Below, piece after piece: positions 1-11,004 of a stretch of 64,000 nt of DNA. The position numbers and the translations under genes were made by a program. How positions within the stretch are numbered: the first letter of the stretch is position 1; every line of letters begins with the position of its first letter. The stretch spans positions 91,001 through 155,000 of the forward strand of contig JACEFZ010006327.1 of the NCBI GenBank assembly GCA_014155875.1, given 5' to 3'. Origin of the DNA: Cepaea nemoralis (Eukaryota > Mollusca > Gastropoda > Stylommatophora > Helicidae). The notes beneath the pieces are model-generated. The model was given only the letters and a program-made list of their open reading frames with translations, was not told the DNA's origin and made no database searches.

Positions 1-357
1 GTCGACAAAGGCTAAGTAGAGTGTTTCATTGAATTCGATTGATTTTTCTATAAGTTGTCTAAGAGCAAAAATGGCATCTGTGCATCCTTTGTTTTTCCTA
101 AATCCAAGTTGTATTTCGCTTAGCTGGGGTTCTAAAGTAGTTCGTAATTTTTTTTCAAGAATGTTGCAAAATATTTTCCCAGTATGACTCAATAGTGAAA
201 TGCCTCTGTATTGTGTACAGTCTCTTTTGCTGCCTTTATTTTTCCAAATTGGGATAATTATGGCATTTCCCCAATCTCGCGGTGTCTGTTGTTCTACCCA
301 AACATGATTGAATAGTCAATGTAGCCAAGCTGTTCCTAATTTTCTTGCTGCTTTAAT
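1..357 (-). pseudogene. LINE reverse transcriptase fragment, cut by the window edge
   Basis: Read on the minus strand this is one open frame from about position 312 down to 1, with no Met. It has the order of non-LTR retrotransposon RT motifs: a segment like NAIIIPIWKNKGSKRDC, then QYRGISLLSHTGKIF, then QLGFRKNKGCTDAIF, ending in LAFVD at the window edge, where the catalytic aspartate of motif A starts. A stop lies near 313, just upstream. The type resembles RTE-like endonuclease-RT LINEs. The rest of the RT lies outside the window. No plus-strand gene here is credible. Confidence 0.8.
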
Positions 358-360
358 TAG

Positions 361-914
361 TTCATTTGCAGATTGCTACAAAGTACTGTAGATACATTTG
401 TTGCATGGGCAAATAGATGGTGTGTCAGCATAAACACTGACAAGTGCAGCACCACCCTATTTAACCTCGCTTCAAAACAAAAGGCAGGGACCATCCAGAT
501 AAATGGAACACCTCTAAGAGAAGATAAAGAACCAACATACCTTGGAGTAACATCTGATGGCAGGTTGACATGGAGAAAGCACATCAACAAAGCAGTAGCA
601 AAAGTCAGAAGGAAAATAGCCATCCTGAGAAAGCTAAGTGGAACCACATGGGGAGCCAGTGGGAAAATACTTAGCAAAGTTTATCAACAGAGCATACGAC
701 CACACCTGGAATACGGGTCAACTGCGTGGTGTTCGGCATTAAAATAAACACACTACAAGAGCTGGACAAAGTGCAAAATCAAGCACTTAGAGTCACCACA
801 GGAGGGATGAGATCAACCCCTATAGTGGAAATGGAGAAGATGGGGAGGACACAAGAACTGAGTGAGCGCAGAGATACGAAAACGCTAATACATGCAGAAA
901 AGTTCCTAGGCTAG
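361..914 (+). pseudogene. I-type LINE, region after the RT (thumb/connection)
   Basis: Two overlapping frames (373-747 and 726-914) carry the conserved region that follows the RT palm in Jockey/I-group LINEs: a WCVSINTDKC-like segment, PTYLGVTSDGRLTWRKHI, and SIRPHLEYGSTAWC, then LQELDKVQNQALRVTTGG. A frameshift near 735 separates the two frames. The RT catalytic core is absent, so this is a 5'-truncated copy whose left end abuts the minus-strand RT fragment. It continues into the RNase H region downstream. Confidence 0.8.
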
Positions 915-1110
915 TCAGGCCACCCTATGAAGAACAGATTTGAAAATCTAGCTATAGAGCGGTTGAAAAGAAGTAGTTTTATTCACCAGGCCAAACGACT
1001 CTGCAGAGAAAACACCGATCTGCCAACAGTTGGTATCCCCTCTAACAACTATTCCAGAGCGAAATCCATGGAAAGATGAGCATAGACTATAATTAAAAAT
1101 CCAGACAACA

Positions 1111-1992
1111 GTGAGAGGAATATTTTACAAGGAAGAACAGAACAGTGTGCAGCGCAGAACAACCACTCTCAGCTTCCTTGATGAAGAATACCCACAGGAC
1201 CTCTGGATCCGAGTCTACATAGATGGGGCAGCACAAAATGCTGTTCGAAATGGAGGAGCGGGAGTGTACATAGAATACCCAAATAATACTAGGGACACAG
1301 CTAGAGTACCGACAAGAATACACTGCTATAATTACGATGCTGAAATTGGGGCAATCAAGATAGCAACAGAGAAATTACTAAATACCAGCAATAGTACACA
1401 ACCTGTGATGCTATTGACCGATGCAAAATAAGTACTCGAGGCGCTCCTGTCTGGAAAATTGCCAGTACTAAGGACACTACTTTCTGAACTTAGCAGTCAG
1501 CATACGGTCACCATACAGTGGATACCATCCCCCTGTGGAGTACCCGGAAATGACAGAGCTGATTAATTGGCTAAGGAAGGAGCCAAAGAAGAACAGCCTG
1601 ATATGCCCGTTATATACCACCAAAAGAAAAGAATGATCAAATCAGTCAGAAAGCCACCAAAACCTGCTCAAGATGACTACCACGTTATGGACAGACCAGA
1701 ACAAGTCATTATTCTGCGTCTTAGAACAGGGCACAATATATTACGCAACCACATGTGTACAAAATTCAAGATTGGTAAAACAGCCATTTGCACATGTGAA
1801 TTGGCGTCGCAGACAGCAGAGCACATACTCCAATACTGCCCAAAATACAACATATCTAGGCAAACCTGTTGGCCTAGAGAGACGACAGTGGAAGATAAAC
1901 TCTATGGACCGCTGTGTGAACCTGAAAAAGACAGTTCAGTTCATACAAGAGACAGCATTACAGTTATAGACATATTTCAAGCGAACGAAAGA
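1111..1992 (+). pseudogene. I-type LINE RNase H domain and C-terminal Cys/His region
   Basis: This is the C-terminal part of the same LINE. The four acidic positions expected of RNase H can be seen: VYIDGAAQ (D), YNYDAEIGA (E), MLLTDAK (D) and GVPGNDRAD (D). In-frame TAA stops at 1429-1431 and 1564-1566 break the domain. Downstream, CTCELASQTAEHILQYCP is the Cys/His tail motif typical of RNase H-bearing LINEs. The frame then runs into a GAA repeat, which fits a 3' tail. The element is dead. Clade assignment to the I group (I, Nimb or similar) is inference from the RNase H and the tail. Confidence 0.85.
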
Positions 1993-2051
1993 AGAAGAGA
2001 AGAAGAAGAAGAAGAAGAAGAAGAAGAAGAAGAAGAAGAAGAAGAAGAAGA
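1993..2051 (+). repeat. (GAA)n microsatellite, LINE 3' tail
   Basis: A run of GAA triplets directly follows the end of the RNase H LINE and is most simply its simple-sequence 3' tail. The open frame through it encodes only poly-Glu and is not a separate gene. 2095-2300 holds nothing I recognise. Confidence 0.85.
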
Positions 2052-2302
2052 TCGGTTTTCTGCATTCTCCAGTGGAATAGTCTTATCATTGTAGGTTGGA
2101 CTGGGGTCTTTGACTGCCTAGTTCCCTGCTTATGAAACCAAGAGCCTTGGCTAGTGTTCCTGGAGAAAACCCTATTAGAAAGACCACTGACCCACTTTTC
2201 TTATAATTTTATCCTCAATTTAGAGAACTGAACCCAGGCCTTAATATTCCCTAGCCAATATTCATATATTCTATATTTATATCTCATACTCCACAACCCT
2301 GT

Positions 2303-2420
2303 TGTGCTGTCGATCATGTATGATACCGTTGTTTTTCAATGCCAAGAGGTCAAACTGCCCAGAATAATCACTCTTGTGTAACCCCCTTGGTTTTCCCCAA
2401 TAGCTTTCCCGATGGAGCGT
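2303..2420 (-). repeat. Single unit of the 62-bp repeat plus LINE 3' UTR flank
   Basis: One diverged copy of the 62-bp unit amplified at 20.8-22.6 kb is found here (TGTGCTGTCGATCATGTATG and following). It is followed by a segment resembling 22575-22640, with the shared core CCCGATGG. Because the same flank adjoins a family C LINE at 22.6 kb, I read this as a solitary LINE 3' UTR fragment. 2420-3046 holds no recognisable feature. Confidence 0.6.
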
Positions 2421-3046
2421 GCCACATAGTGGGTGCCGAGAATTGCGTCACAGAAAAGGACGTGAGGAATCCGAGAAACCGAAAGCTCAGAGAATCGTAG
2501 AAGCAAGTTGTCAACGCTGACGTCAATTGACTACGGGAGACTTGTTGGGAAAATGGAAACGAAAAGGTAGTGTAATTTTGGATGCTTATGAAAATTAGCG
2601 TGGCTAACAGTTATTTGGCGAAAGATCAGTGGATGGATGACACGGACAGTTGAAGTGAAGAAGCACCAATAATGTCACGGAATGTCGCCGTTGACTGAGA
2701 ACTCTGTGGGCAGAAAGAAACTAGACAGATTGATCGAACAGCGTTAGAAATGATGGACAGACGAACAGAAGAATGAAGGTGACTAATGACTGAGAATGAA
2801 GCACAGTTCGTATGTAAAGATCTTAGATATGTATTAATCAAGTCTATTGCCGGCTTGGCATCACAGGCTCTTTAGAGAAATAACGTCGATTGATTTTACT
2901 GCCATAATCGTATGTCAGCTGAAAATAAATCAGCGACTGTTTCTGATACTCAGCAATAGTCTACCTTGTCATTACTTACTAGTTCCGGCTCCAGTTTATT
3001 TACAAGTTAATGTTGGATCATATGAGCCGTAGGATTACAGATTGAC

Positions 3047-3800
3047 TTACCGTTGATTCTTTGATGTTACTATTATATTAGAAGTAGCTGAGTCACGGTA
3101 TGGCAGAGCGGCATACATCAGCTCTGCCATTCTCATGACATGCCCAGGGAATGTAGACTGACATATTCTGATGCGAGTAACTAGTCCTCTTCGTGAGTTC
3201 ACTTCTGTCCAGATATCTGAGTTGCTCTGTCTATCCGACGACGGTGTTCTCATCATTCTATTATAAAACCACATCCCCAAAGACTCCACATAATTCCGCT
3301 CTTGTCTACCTGTTGTCCATGATTCGCTTCCATATGGCATAATTGGTTCTATGTAGCTCATAATGCATGTTTTCATCACCCCCATTAACCAGATTAATTG
3401 CAGAGAATAATCGTCATTATGTGAAATGCTGCCTTTAATTGGGCTATTCAAAGTTAACCTTCTTTATTACATTTCCCAACTGCTGTTATTAAAGTGAAAC
3501 ATAATTATGTCGATTTGTTTTAGAATTATTCAATGCACTCTGATCTTGCACTTGGCTAATAATTTCTATGTTTCTGCTACACAGATCCGTCCCTTGTTTA
3601 GGCTTTTCATTGCAAGTATATCTATCCTTTGTTGTAACTGCGTTTCAAATTCAGAGACCAAAACCATGCCATCAGCATAACGTACGTTGTTTACATTATG
3701 ACTACTGAAGGATATTTCTGCCATATCTTATATATCTCTCACTATTATATCGCTGGACAAATTAAACAGTACACAATACTGTCTAACAAGTGTTGTAAAT
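3047..3800 (-). pseudogene. Family C LINE, RT motif and C-terminal region
   Basis: The minus-strand frame at 3451-3047 contains the LINE C-terminal signature MPYGSESWTTGRQERN, then FYNRMMRTPSSDRQSN and FPGHVMRMAELM. Upstream on the same strand, about 3690-3560, a frame contains VNNVRYADGMVLVSEFETQL, the RT active-site box with YADG where YADD is expected. Further upstream, VLFNLSSDIIV marks the preceding RT motif. Frames are interrupted between the two parts. The same C-terminal region recurs at 22.6-22.9 kb. The altered active-site residue and the frame breaks show a dead copy. Confidence 0.75.
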
Positions 3801-4066
3801 AAAGTTAAAGTGTTAAACATTTCGCAAATGTTTCTACATATACTTAAATGCTCTTTGTTGTCAATACATGTTCTTTTATTATCCACATAACGTTATCATC
3901 AATGATTACACTTTTCCACATCCTAATCATTTCTAAGTAAACAGTTTCAAATACCTAGGAAGTATGAATATCATCAAATGGTAAATCAGAAGATGAGATC
4001 TAAAATAGATGCAATAAGGCAAACCAACTCATTTTCCACGCAAGCGACATCAAACCCATAAGTACT

Positions 4067-5506
4067 TTGTCTGCTGAACCTGGGGCAATGGTAAACCCAA
4101 CAAAGGCAACAGTGACATGGTTCTCTATGAATAATCATATTGTCAACACGCCAACACCAACTATTAATATGTGTTCAAAGACTGTGGAAAAAACGCAGGC
4201 AATGAATTACCTCGGGATACGTTTTTATCGAAGCCTTGCTTATAATGAGCACATTGACAAGGTGATAATAAACGCCAAGCGGGGTTTGGCTGCAATGCGG
4301 GTGATGGCGGCAGCAAACTGTGAGCAGCGCCATCTATGCCTCCTATACGAGGTGCTGGTCATGTCTGTTTTGGAGTATGCAATGGCAATCCTGACTCTCA
4401 GCCGTAAGCAGATAGAAAGGATGGAAAGGATACAGAATAAAGCTATGCACATTATTCTTTGATGTACAAGAGATACAGCATGCAGGGCGATACGCTAACT
4501 TCTTGATTTTCCAACCATTGAAAACAGACTACAAATCTGCAGAGAACGTGCCTACCTCAGAGTCAACGCAAACACACAACATCCATTGCATAGTGAAATT
4601 AGGAAGTTGAAGGGCAGCAGGTTAAAAAGAAGAAGGTCGTGGATGGGTCAAGCGGAAGACATTCTTCAACAGGTGTGTTCACATGAGAACTTAGAACCTG
4701 GCGAGGAGTGGGTACAAGTGCCAACAGATTTCTGTACGTCCCTTTCAGTTTGCTTCCAACTGAGTCATTAATAAGACAGAAAATGCAGACAAGAAAATCC
4801 TGCTGCTGTGGAGGTGGAAGTACAAGCGTTGATTTTCGAGAATTCGTTAGACTGTGATGCTGTCATTTACACAGATGGGTCGGTCGTCCGACATGTGAAA
4901 AGCTCATGGGCCTTTACGGCTCGGGCCGGAGGGAGAGTTGTGAAGGAGGACTTTGGTGCTTTTGTTGAGACCACACGTAGCCTGGCTATGGAAGTCATGG
5001 CAGTAAGTAAAGCAATAACATAGCTCGAGACACAGACATCCACTAGGGCATGCGTCCGTAACGACTCAATGAGCATGCTCAAGATGATAGTGACGGGGTG
5101 GATCCGAAGAGAGTGGTTGCTGTCTCTGGAGCGGTCTCGGATGGTAAAGATTAGTTTCATCTTCGTGCCAGGGCATGCGGGAGTACAAGGAAATGAGCGG
5201 GCTGACAAGCTCGCAGGTATGACTAATGTGGAGGGCGGACGCGCCATGGACCAAGCTGACATTCTGGATGCGCTACGAGAAGTAAGACTTTTGCGAGAAC
5301 CAGGTCATGACTGCGAATCTACAACCATGGTCAGACTGCGAGAACAGCAAATTAAAAGAGGCGTGGCAAAACAAGAACACTACGCAGGAAGCCAAAGAAG
5401 ATTGATAAAGCAACACAGAACTGGTGTCGTTAGCCGCTACACGGTGCGGGATTTGTTGAGGAGGGAATCCGAGCACTTATGGACTGAATGGTTCGATGTG
5501 CAATGA
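4067..5506 (+). pseudogene. RNase H LINE (I/ingi-like), 3' half
   Basis: Successive frames carry the post-RT region (AMNYLGIRFYRSLAYNEHID, then YEVLVMSVLEYAMAI and MERIQNKAMHIIL) and an RNase H domain: AVIYTDGSVV (D), ETTRSLAMEVMAV (E), VRNDSMSMLK (D) and FVPGHAGVQGNERADKLAG (D). The segment VSRYTVRDLLRRESEHLW closes the protein. Stops occur at about 4460, 4768 and 5021. An (AACT)n tail follows at once. The same family lies on the minus strand at 10.1-11.0 and 39.5-40.6 kb. No RT palm is seen, so the copy is 5'-truncated. Confidence 0.8.
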
Positions 5507-5518
5507 GATGATCTGTCG

Positions 5519-5522
5519 ACTG

Positions 5523-5595
<73 letters not shown>

Positions 5596-5596
5596 A
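5519..5596 (+). repeat. (AACT)n LINE 3' tail
   Basis: A nearly pure run of ACTA/AACT units begins a few bases after the last stop of the RNase H LINE, in the position of a 3' tail. The same tetranucleotide is found at the 3' ends of other elements in this window. Confidence 0.85.
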
Positions 5597-5699
5597 CCAA
5601 CTCATTTTACAAATGGCACAATACTAAAGTACAACCATGTATCAATCGTTACTAAAATAGAACTTTACAGCACAATCTTCCTATCAATTCTGTGCTACC

Positions 5700-7012
<1,313 letters not shown>

Positions 7013-8016
7013 TTAATTACATTTTATACCAATAAATTTTCTATTTACGTTATCATTTTAATATTAAATTCAAGTTCATAATTTTAATTTTTTCTTTAGA
7101 TCTTGTTCTGTTATTACTGATGAAGATCACTAAGATCGAAAAATTCATTCGTTATGCTGTGGAGTAACTCATTAATATGTTATTTTAAAGTTATTAATAC
7201 CATTCTTAATATTAGACTGTGATTTCCGTGTTCCGAATATGCTTTCTTTGTAATGTACGTACACTGTGCATGTGTTCATTATCTCTCATTTCAACACGTA
7301 CCTATCGGAAATTTTACATTATTAGTTCCCAAGATTGGTGTTCAGTTCGCTTTACCGTGTAAAAAGTGTTGCGATTATCGGCGTGAGGTGGGTGTTGCGA
7401 CATTTATCTCGTATAGGTGCCAATGTACCATCTACAAGAAACCTTGAGTACATTGTTCTTCTTTCTTCTCTCAAATTCCACAAACCTGTGGGGAATGCAA
7501 GACAGCTACAAGAATTGAATCCCACTTAGAAGTACATTAGGATGTAACGAGGCCATAAATCAGAGCAGTGCATGCAAACTGGCTTGGTTAGGACTAGGGT
7601 GTTAATGTGTCCTCCACCGGATTCATACATCTCATTGTCACTGGATCCAACCCAGTGCCTAAAGGGGAAGAAATAAAGACACACATTTAACTTACGCTCT
7701 GTGATCAGGTCAGCCCCATAGTATAATTCACTGTTAATCACAGTTATATTGCACCTGTAGGTGTTACAGTTATAATCGTAGGTAGCTCCGTTATCGTAAC
7801 ATGACCCATTTACATTACATCCTGTAACATGAAAACCGTTTCAAGTTAATTGCTTAAGAACTTATGAATGACTCTTAGGAAATATTAGTAATGCTCTCAA
7901 GAATTTTTAAAAGGATATTACAAGTGTAAATACAACGTTACTTGTTAGTATTAACTATTGCTTATCCAATAATCCATAGTTTCATAATTATCATTCTTCC
8001 TGAGATCCACAACCGC

Positions 8017-8080
<64 letters not shown>

Positions 8081-8087
8081 CCACCAC

Positions 8088-8161
<74 letters not shown>

Positions 8162-8748
8162 GGTGACTCAGTCTGAAGGCTTTTGTTGAAGTAATCTCAT
8201 CATTTTACCCAGAGTCCTTTATTTTCAGTAACTCTATACAGCTCTGCATGGATCTCTTTGCTGTGTATGTCTGTGCATGGTAGTTACTTCTAAGAATCAT
8301 TTGTTTTTCTTGTTGTATCTAATTCTTATGTCAGATGATCATGAATAAATATTTCTGGGTGATAATCAGGCCCCATCAAAAGCACGCCAGGTCATCATTC
8401 TTACATACATCGACTGGTTGCTTCCATTATCTTATGGTTGTAACAGTACCACTGTTTCAAAGATGGATCACTTGATACGTGTCGTAGGTAAATGGTAATT
8501 ATTGTTGTCATTGATGATCAATAGGAGAATGTGATAACATACAGTTGAAACATGGTAACCATAAGTCACTGGACACAAATTCACGAATCCACGAAAGCAT
8601 CAGTGTTTGTTGTACTTTCATATTAATTTACTATCTTACTTACATGCGTACTTACTTGCTTATGTTCCTACTTACCGATGTTCTTAATTACTTACTTACG
8701 TTCTTATTTACTAACGTTCATGCACACTTACATTATTACTTTCTTAAG
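7013..8748 (+). repeat. Dispersed repeat family A, copy 1
   Basis: About 1.7 kb with collinear copies at 32828-34872 and 43000-44490. Shared landmarks, in order: CCAATAAATTTTC, a CTGATGA...GAAA hairpin (7117-7141), a stretch with CACAAACCTGTGGGG, the seed TTAGGATGTAAC (7537-7548) of the 38-bp minisatellite, an ATC microsatellite, and a TTAC-rich end. No credible protein is encoded, since the frames differ between copies. It may be the 3' part of a Penelope-like element or a non-autonomous element. That is inference. Confidence 0.7.
8017..8161. repeat. (ATC)n microsatellite in family A copy 1
   Basis: ATC/TCA triplets with one ACC interruption. They translate to poly-Ile or poly-Met and are not a gene. 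Family A copy 2 has an equivalent tract at 34073-34255, while copy 3 has almost none (around 44030). Confidence 0.95.
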
Positions 8749-8749
8749 T

Positions 8750-8904
8750 GTTGATCCTGCCAGAAGTCATATGCTTGTCTCAAAGATTAAGCCATGCATG
8801 TCTAAGTTCACACTGTCTCACGGTGAAACCGAGAATGGCTCATTAAATCAGTCGAGGTTCCTTGGATGACACGATCCTACCTGGATAACTATGGCAATTC
8901 TAGA
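8750..8904 (+). rRNA. 18S rRNA 5'-end fragment (pseudogene)
   Basis: The segment starts with the universal 18S 5' end (TTGATCCTGCCAG) and continues collinearly through CATATGCTTGTCTCAAAGAT, AAGCCATGCATGTCTAAG, AATGGCTCATTAAATCAG and CTGGATAACTATGGCAATTC. It carries a few substitutions against the consensus (for example GAGAATGG for GCGAATGG, and ACTATGG for ACTGTGG). It stops at CTAGA, where the gene should continue with GCTAATACATGC. It begins exactly where family A copy 1 ends. Too short to function. The variable positions look lophotrochozoan, which I remember rather than verified. Confidence 0.9.
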
Positions 8905-8992
8905 ATTGACAGATGTACGCTCCCTACGGTCCAGGCGTGTACGAGGCCCTATCCTGCGGGATTTGGCTGAACGTCTCTAAGTCAAGTTCCAT
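8905..8992 (+). rRNA. 28S rRNA 3'-region fragment fused to the 18S fragment
   Basis: Immediately after the 18S piece, 8961-8984 reads GGCTGAACGTCTCTAAGTCA, matching the near-universal 28S 3' segment (CTGAACGCCTCTAAGTCA) at nearly all positions. The preceding bases (GTCCAGGCGTGTACGAGG, then ATCCTGCGGG) align more loosely with the adjoining 28S sequence. An 18S 5' end joined directly to a 28S 3' end, with everything between missing, is not an rDNA unit. It looks like a retroposed or template-switched chimera. Confidence 0.6.
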
Positions 8993-9257
8993 GGGTTTCA
9001 GGTTCTGGCCACAGCTCGCACCTGCTCGTGGAGGCGAGGTCTCGGAGGTTTGACGCTGAGCCGCCAGCTTCTGCAGCCTGCCTTGTTCCAGACGTATTGG
9101 TTATGAATTCCTCTGTAATAAACAAGGCAAGGCCAAGAGAGGGAACATGCAGCTTGGGCATCGCAAGATTTCTGAAGCTCTGCCCAGGAATTGTGATGGA
9201 ATTGTGGCCCAATTCCAACTCACATACTTTGGTCTGTCTAGTCGGCAAGGTGCCATT
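8975..9257 (+). repeat. Repeat family D, copy 1
   Basis: About 280 bp recurring at 9643-9918 with shared blocks GAGGTCTCGGAGGTTTGACG, CTGAGCCGCCAGC, GGAACATG, GCCCAGG and CACATACTTTGGTCTGTC. The segment overlaps the 28S-like stretch at its left end and passes into a (TTAG)n tract at its right end. It looks like a short retroposon with an rRNA-derived head. Frames on both strands are short, not conserved as protein, and I do not call a gene. Confidence 0.6.
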
Positions 9258-9467
9258 TAGTTAGTTAGTTAATTAATTAATTAGTTATTTAGTTAGTTAG
9301 TTAGTCTGTTTGTTAGTTAGATAGGTAGTTAGTTAGTTAGTTAGTTAGTTAGTTTGTTAGTCAGTTAGTTAGTTAGTTAGTTAGTTAGTTAATTAGTTAG
9401 TTAGTTAGTAAGTTAGCTAGTTAGTTAGTTAGTTAGTTAGTTAGTTTGTTAGTTAGTTAGAAAGTTA
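9258..9467. repeat. (TTAG)n tract
   Basis: Degenerate TTAG tetranucleotide array with scattered TTTG, TTAA and TCAG variants, directly following family D copy 1. Confidence 0.95.
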
Positions 9468-9519
9468 TTATGCTTTTTAAAGCACAAACTATCGTCTGTC
9501 AAGACGGCAAGGTGCCAAT
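9468..9519 (+). repeat. 3' fragment of family D
   Basis: A short segment ending CTGTCAAGACGGCAAGGTGC, as at the end of both complete D copies, followed again by (TTAG)n. It is a 5'-truncated D copy inserted in, or amplified with, the TTAG tract. Confidence 0.6.
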
Positions 9520-9520
9520 G

Positions 9521-9560
<40 letters not shown>

Positions 9561-9561
9561 C

Positions 9562-9624
<63 letters not shown>

Positions 9625-9642
9625 CAGTTAGTAAATTAGTTA
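9520..9642. repeat. (TTAG)n tract
   Basis: A second TTAG array, nearly pure, between the D fragment and D copy 2. Confidence 0.95.
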
Positions 9643-9918
9643 TTGGTCCTTGGGTTCCAGTGTCTGGCCATCACTCGCCTTCTGCTCGTGGAGGTGAGGT
9701 CTCGGAGGTTTGACGCTGAGCCGCCAGCGTCTGCACCCTTACCTTGTGCCAGACGTATTGGTTACCCATTCCTCTGGAATACACAGGGCAAGGCCGAGAG
9801 AGGGAACATGTCATTTGGGCACCACATGTTTCTCTTAAGCTCTGCCCAGGCATTGTGATGGAATGTTGGCCACATCCCAACTCACATACTTTGGTCTGTC
9901 AAGACTGCAAGGCGCCAC
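9643..9918 (+). repeat. Repeat family D, copy 2
   Basis: Collinear with 8985-9257 from TTCCAGTGTCTGGCCA onward, ending at the same CTGTCAAGACTGCAAGGCGC type of boundary. It lacks the 18S portion and most of the 28S-like portion found to the left of copy 1. Confidence 0.6.
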
Positions 9919-9922
9919 TCAC

Positions 9923-10033
9923 TTAGTTAGTTAGTTAGTTGGTTGGTTGGTTGGTTGGTTGGTTGATTGGTTCGTTGGTTGGTTGGTTGGTTGGTTGTTT
10001 GGTTGGTTGGTTGTTTGGTTGATTGGTTGGTTG

Positions 10034-10098
<65 letters not shown>
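9923..10098 (-). repeat. (TTAG)n/(TTGG)n tract, tail of the adjacent minus-strand LINE
   Basis: TTAG units with a central block of TTGG units. On the minus strand this is (AACT)n, directly after the 3' end of the RNase H LINE that begins at 10100. It therefore fits a LINE 3' tail that has expanded, with a TTGG variant spreading inside it. Confidence 0.8.
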
Positions 10099-10099
10099 A

Positions 10100-11004
10100 A
10101 TATCATCCTTGCACTCCGTACATGACCGTGTGTGTTCAGGTTCTCTGGCCAACATATACATCAGCGTCTGGTGCATAATTGTGCTGTGTTGGTTGACGAG
10201 AATCCTCATTATTCCAATGTGCTTCTGATGCCTTCCCGTACCAGTTCTTACTCCCCAGTATTTCATTCTAGACAACGATGTGGATTCACTGGCGTCAAAG
10301 TCCTCCTTCTCCACCCATCTCTAAGGACATTAATATTATACGCACTATCCATAGGCTGGCCTCCTACTATGGATGAAGAGTTAGCAAGTTTATCATCTCA
10401 TTCATTTCCCTCGAATCCTGCATGACCCGGCATGAAGATGAAGGTGACCCTTCGAACATTAGCTCTCGGTAGCGATTCCGTCTACTGTCTACGTACAGTT
10501 TCCCGATTCGACGACCGGATCATGCTCATTGAATCACTCAAGACACAAACATTGTCATAAATCTGTTATTCCAGCAATATGAAAGCCGGTGCCATTGCAT
10601 CAACTCCATCGTCATGCTGTCAGTGGTCATAGAATGGAGTCCATTGACATCTTGAATGGATCGACTCATTGAGCACACCGGGAACGCCCACACACTTCTC
10701 TACTGTTATATAACAGATTGAGATAAGCATATGGAAATAGCTAAATGTTCACCGATGAGCGCGTTGATCTCTGCATTGACAGCTGCAGGATTCTGCCCTT
10801 TGCACATCCTACCAATCGTGACAATGCAGGGGAAAGTGCTATTAAGCCCTGGGGACACATGCACACATAATCCGCTGACGTTGATGTTTGTAAGACTACA
10901 GACCTGCATATCAATATTTTCTGCCTACCCCATCTAAGATTTGTCCCTCTTTAGCCTGTCATCCTTTTCTGTGACTAACTTGATGCTTAACACTTGATAC
11001 ACAT
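10100..11004 (-). pseudogene. Minus-strand RNase H LINE, copy 1, 3' part
   Basis: Minus-strand frames encode the RNase H C-terminus and tail segment (YMLAREPEHTRSCTECKDDI at 10170-10100). The nucleotide sequence is collinear with 39549-40648, where the RNase H box FIFIYGHAAFKGNERDDKL is clearer. It belongs to the same broad type as the plus-strand LINE at 4067. The LINE is interrupted at 11004 by the LTR retrotransposon and resumes at 19314. Several stops and frameshifts make it non-functional. Confidence 0.75.
11000..11004. repeat. Target site duplication, left (CACAT)
   Basis: CACAT directly precedes the 5' LTR and is repeated at 19314-19318 after the 3' LTR. The uninterrupted paralogous site at 40460-40464 has a single CACAT, which confirms the insertion point and the 5-bp duplication. 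Confidence 0.9.

Noticed and set aside
8017..8161. Poly-Ile, poly-Met and poly-His frames here and at 34073-34255
   Set aside because: Translation of ATC microsatellites.
9258..9642. Possible telomeric repeat
   Set aside because: The unit is the tetramer TTAG, not TTAGG or TTAGGG, and it is attached to element 3' ends, so an expanded tail is a better explanation.
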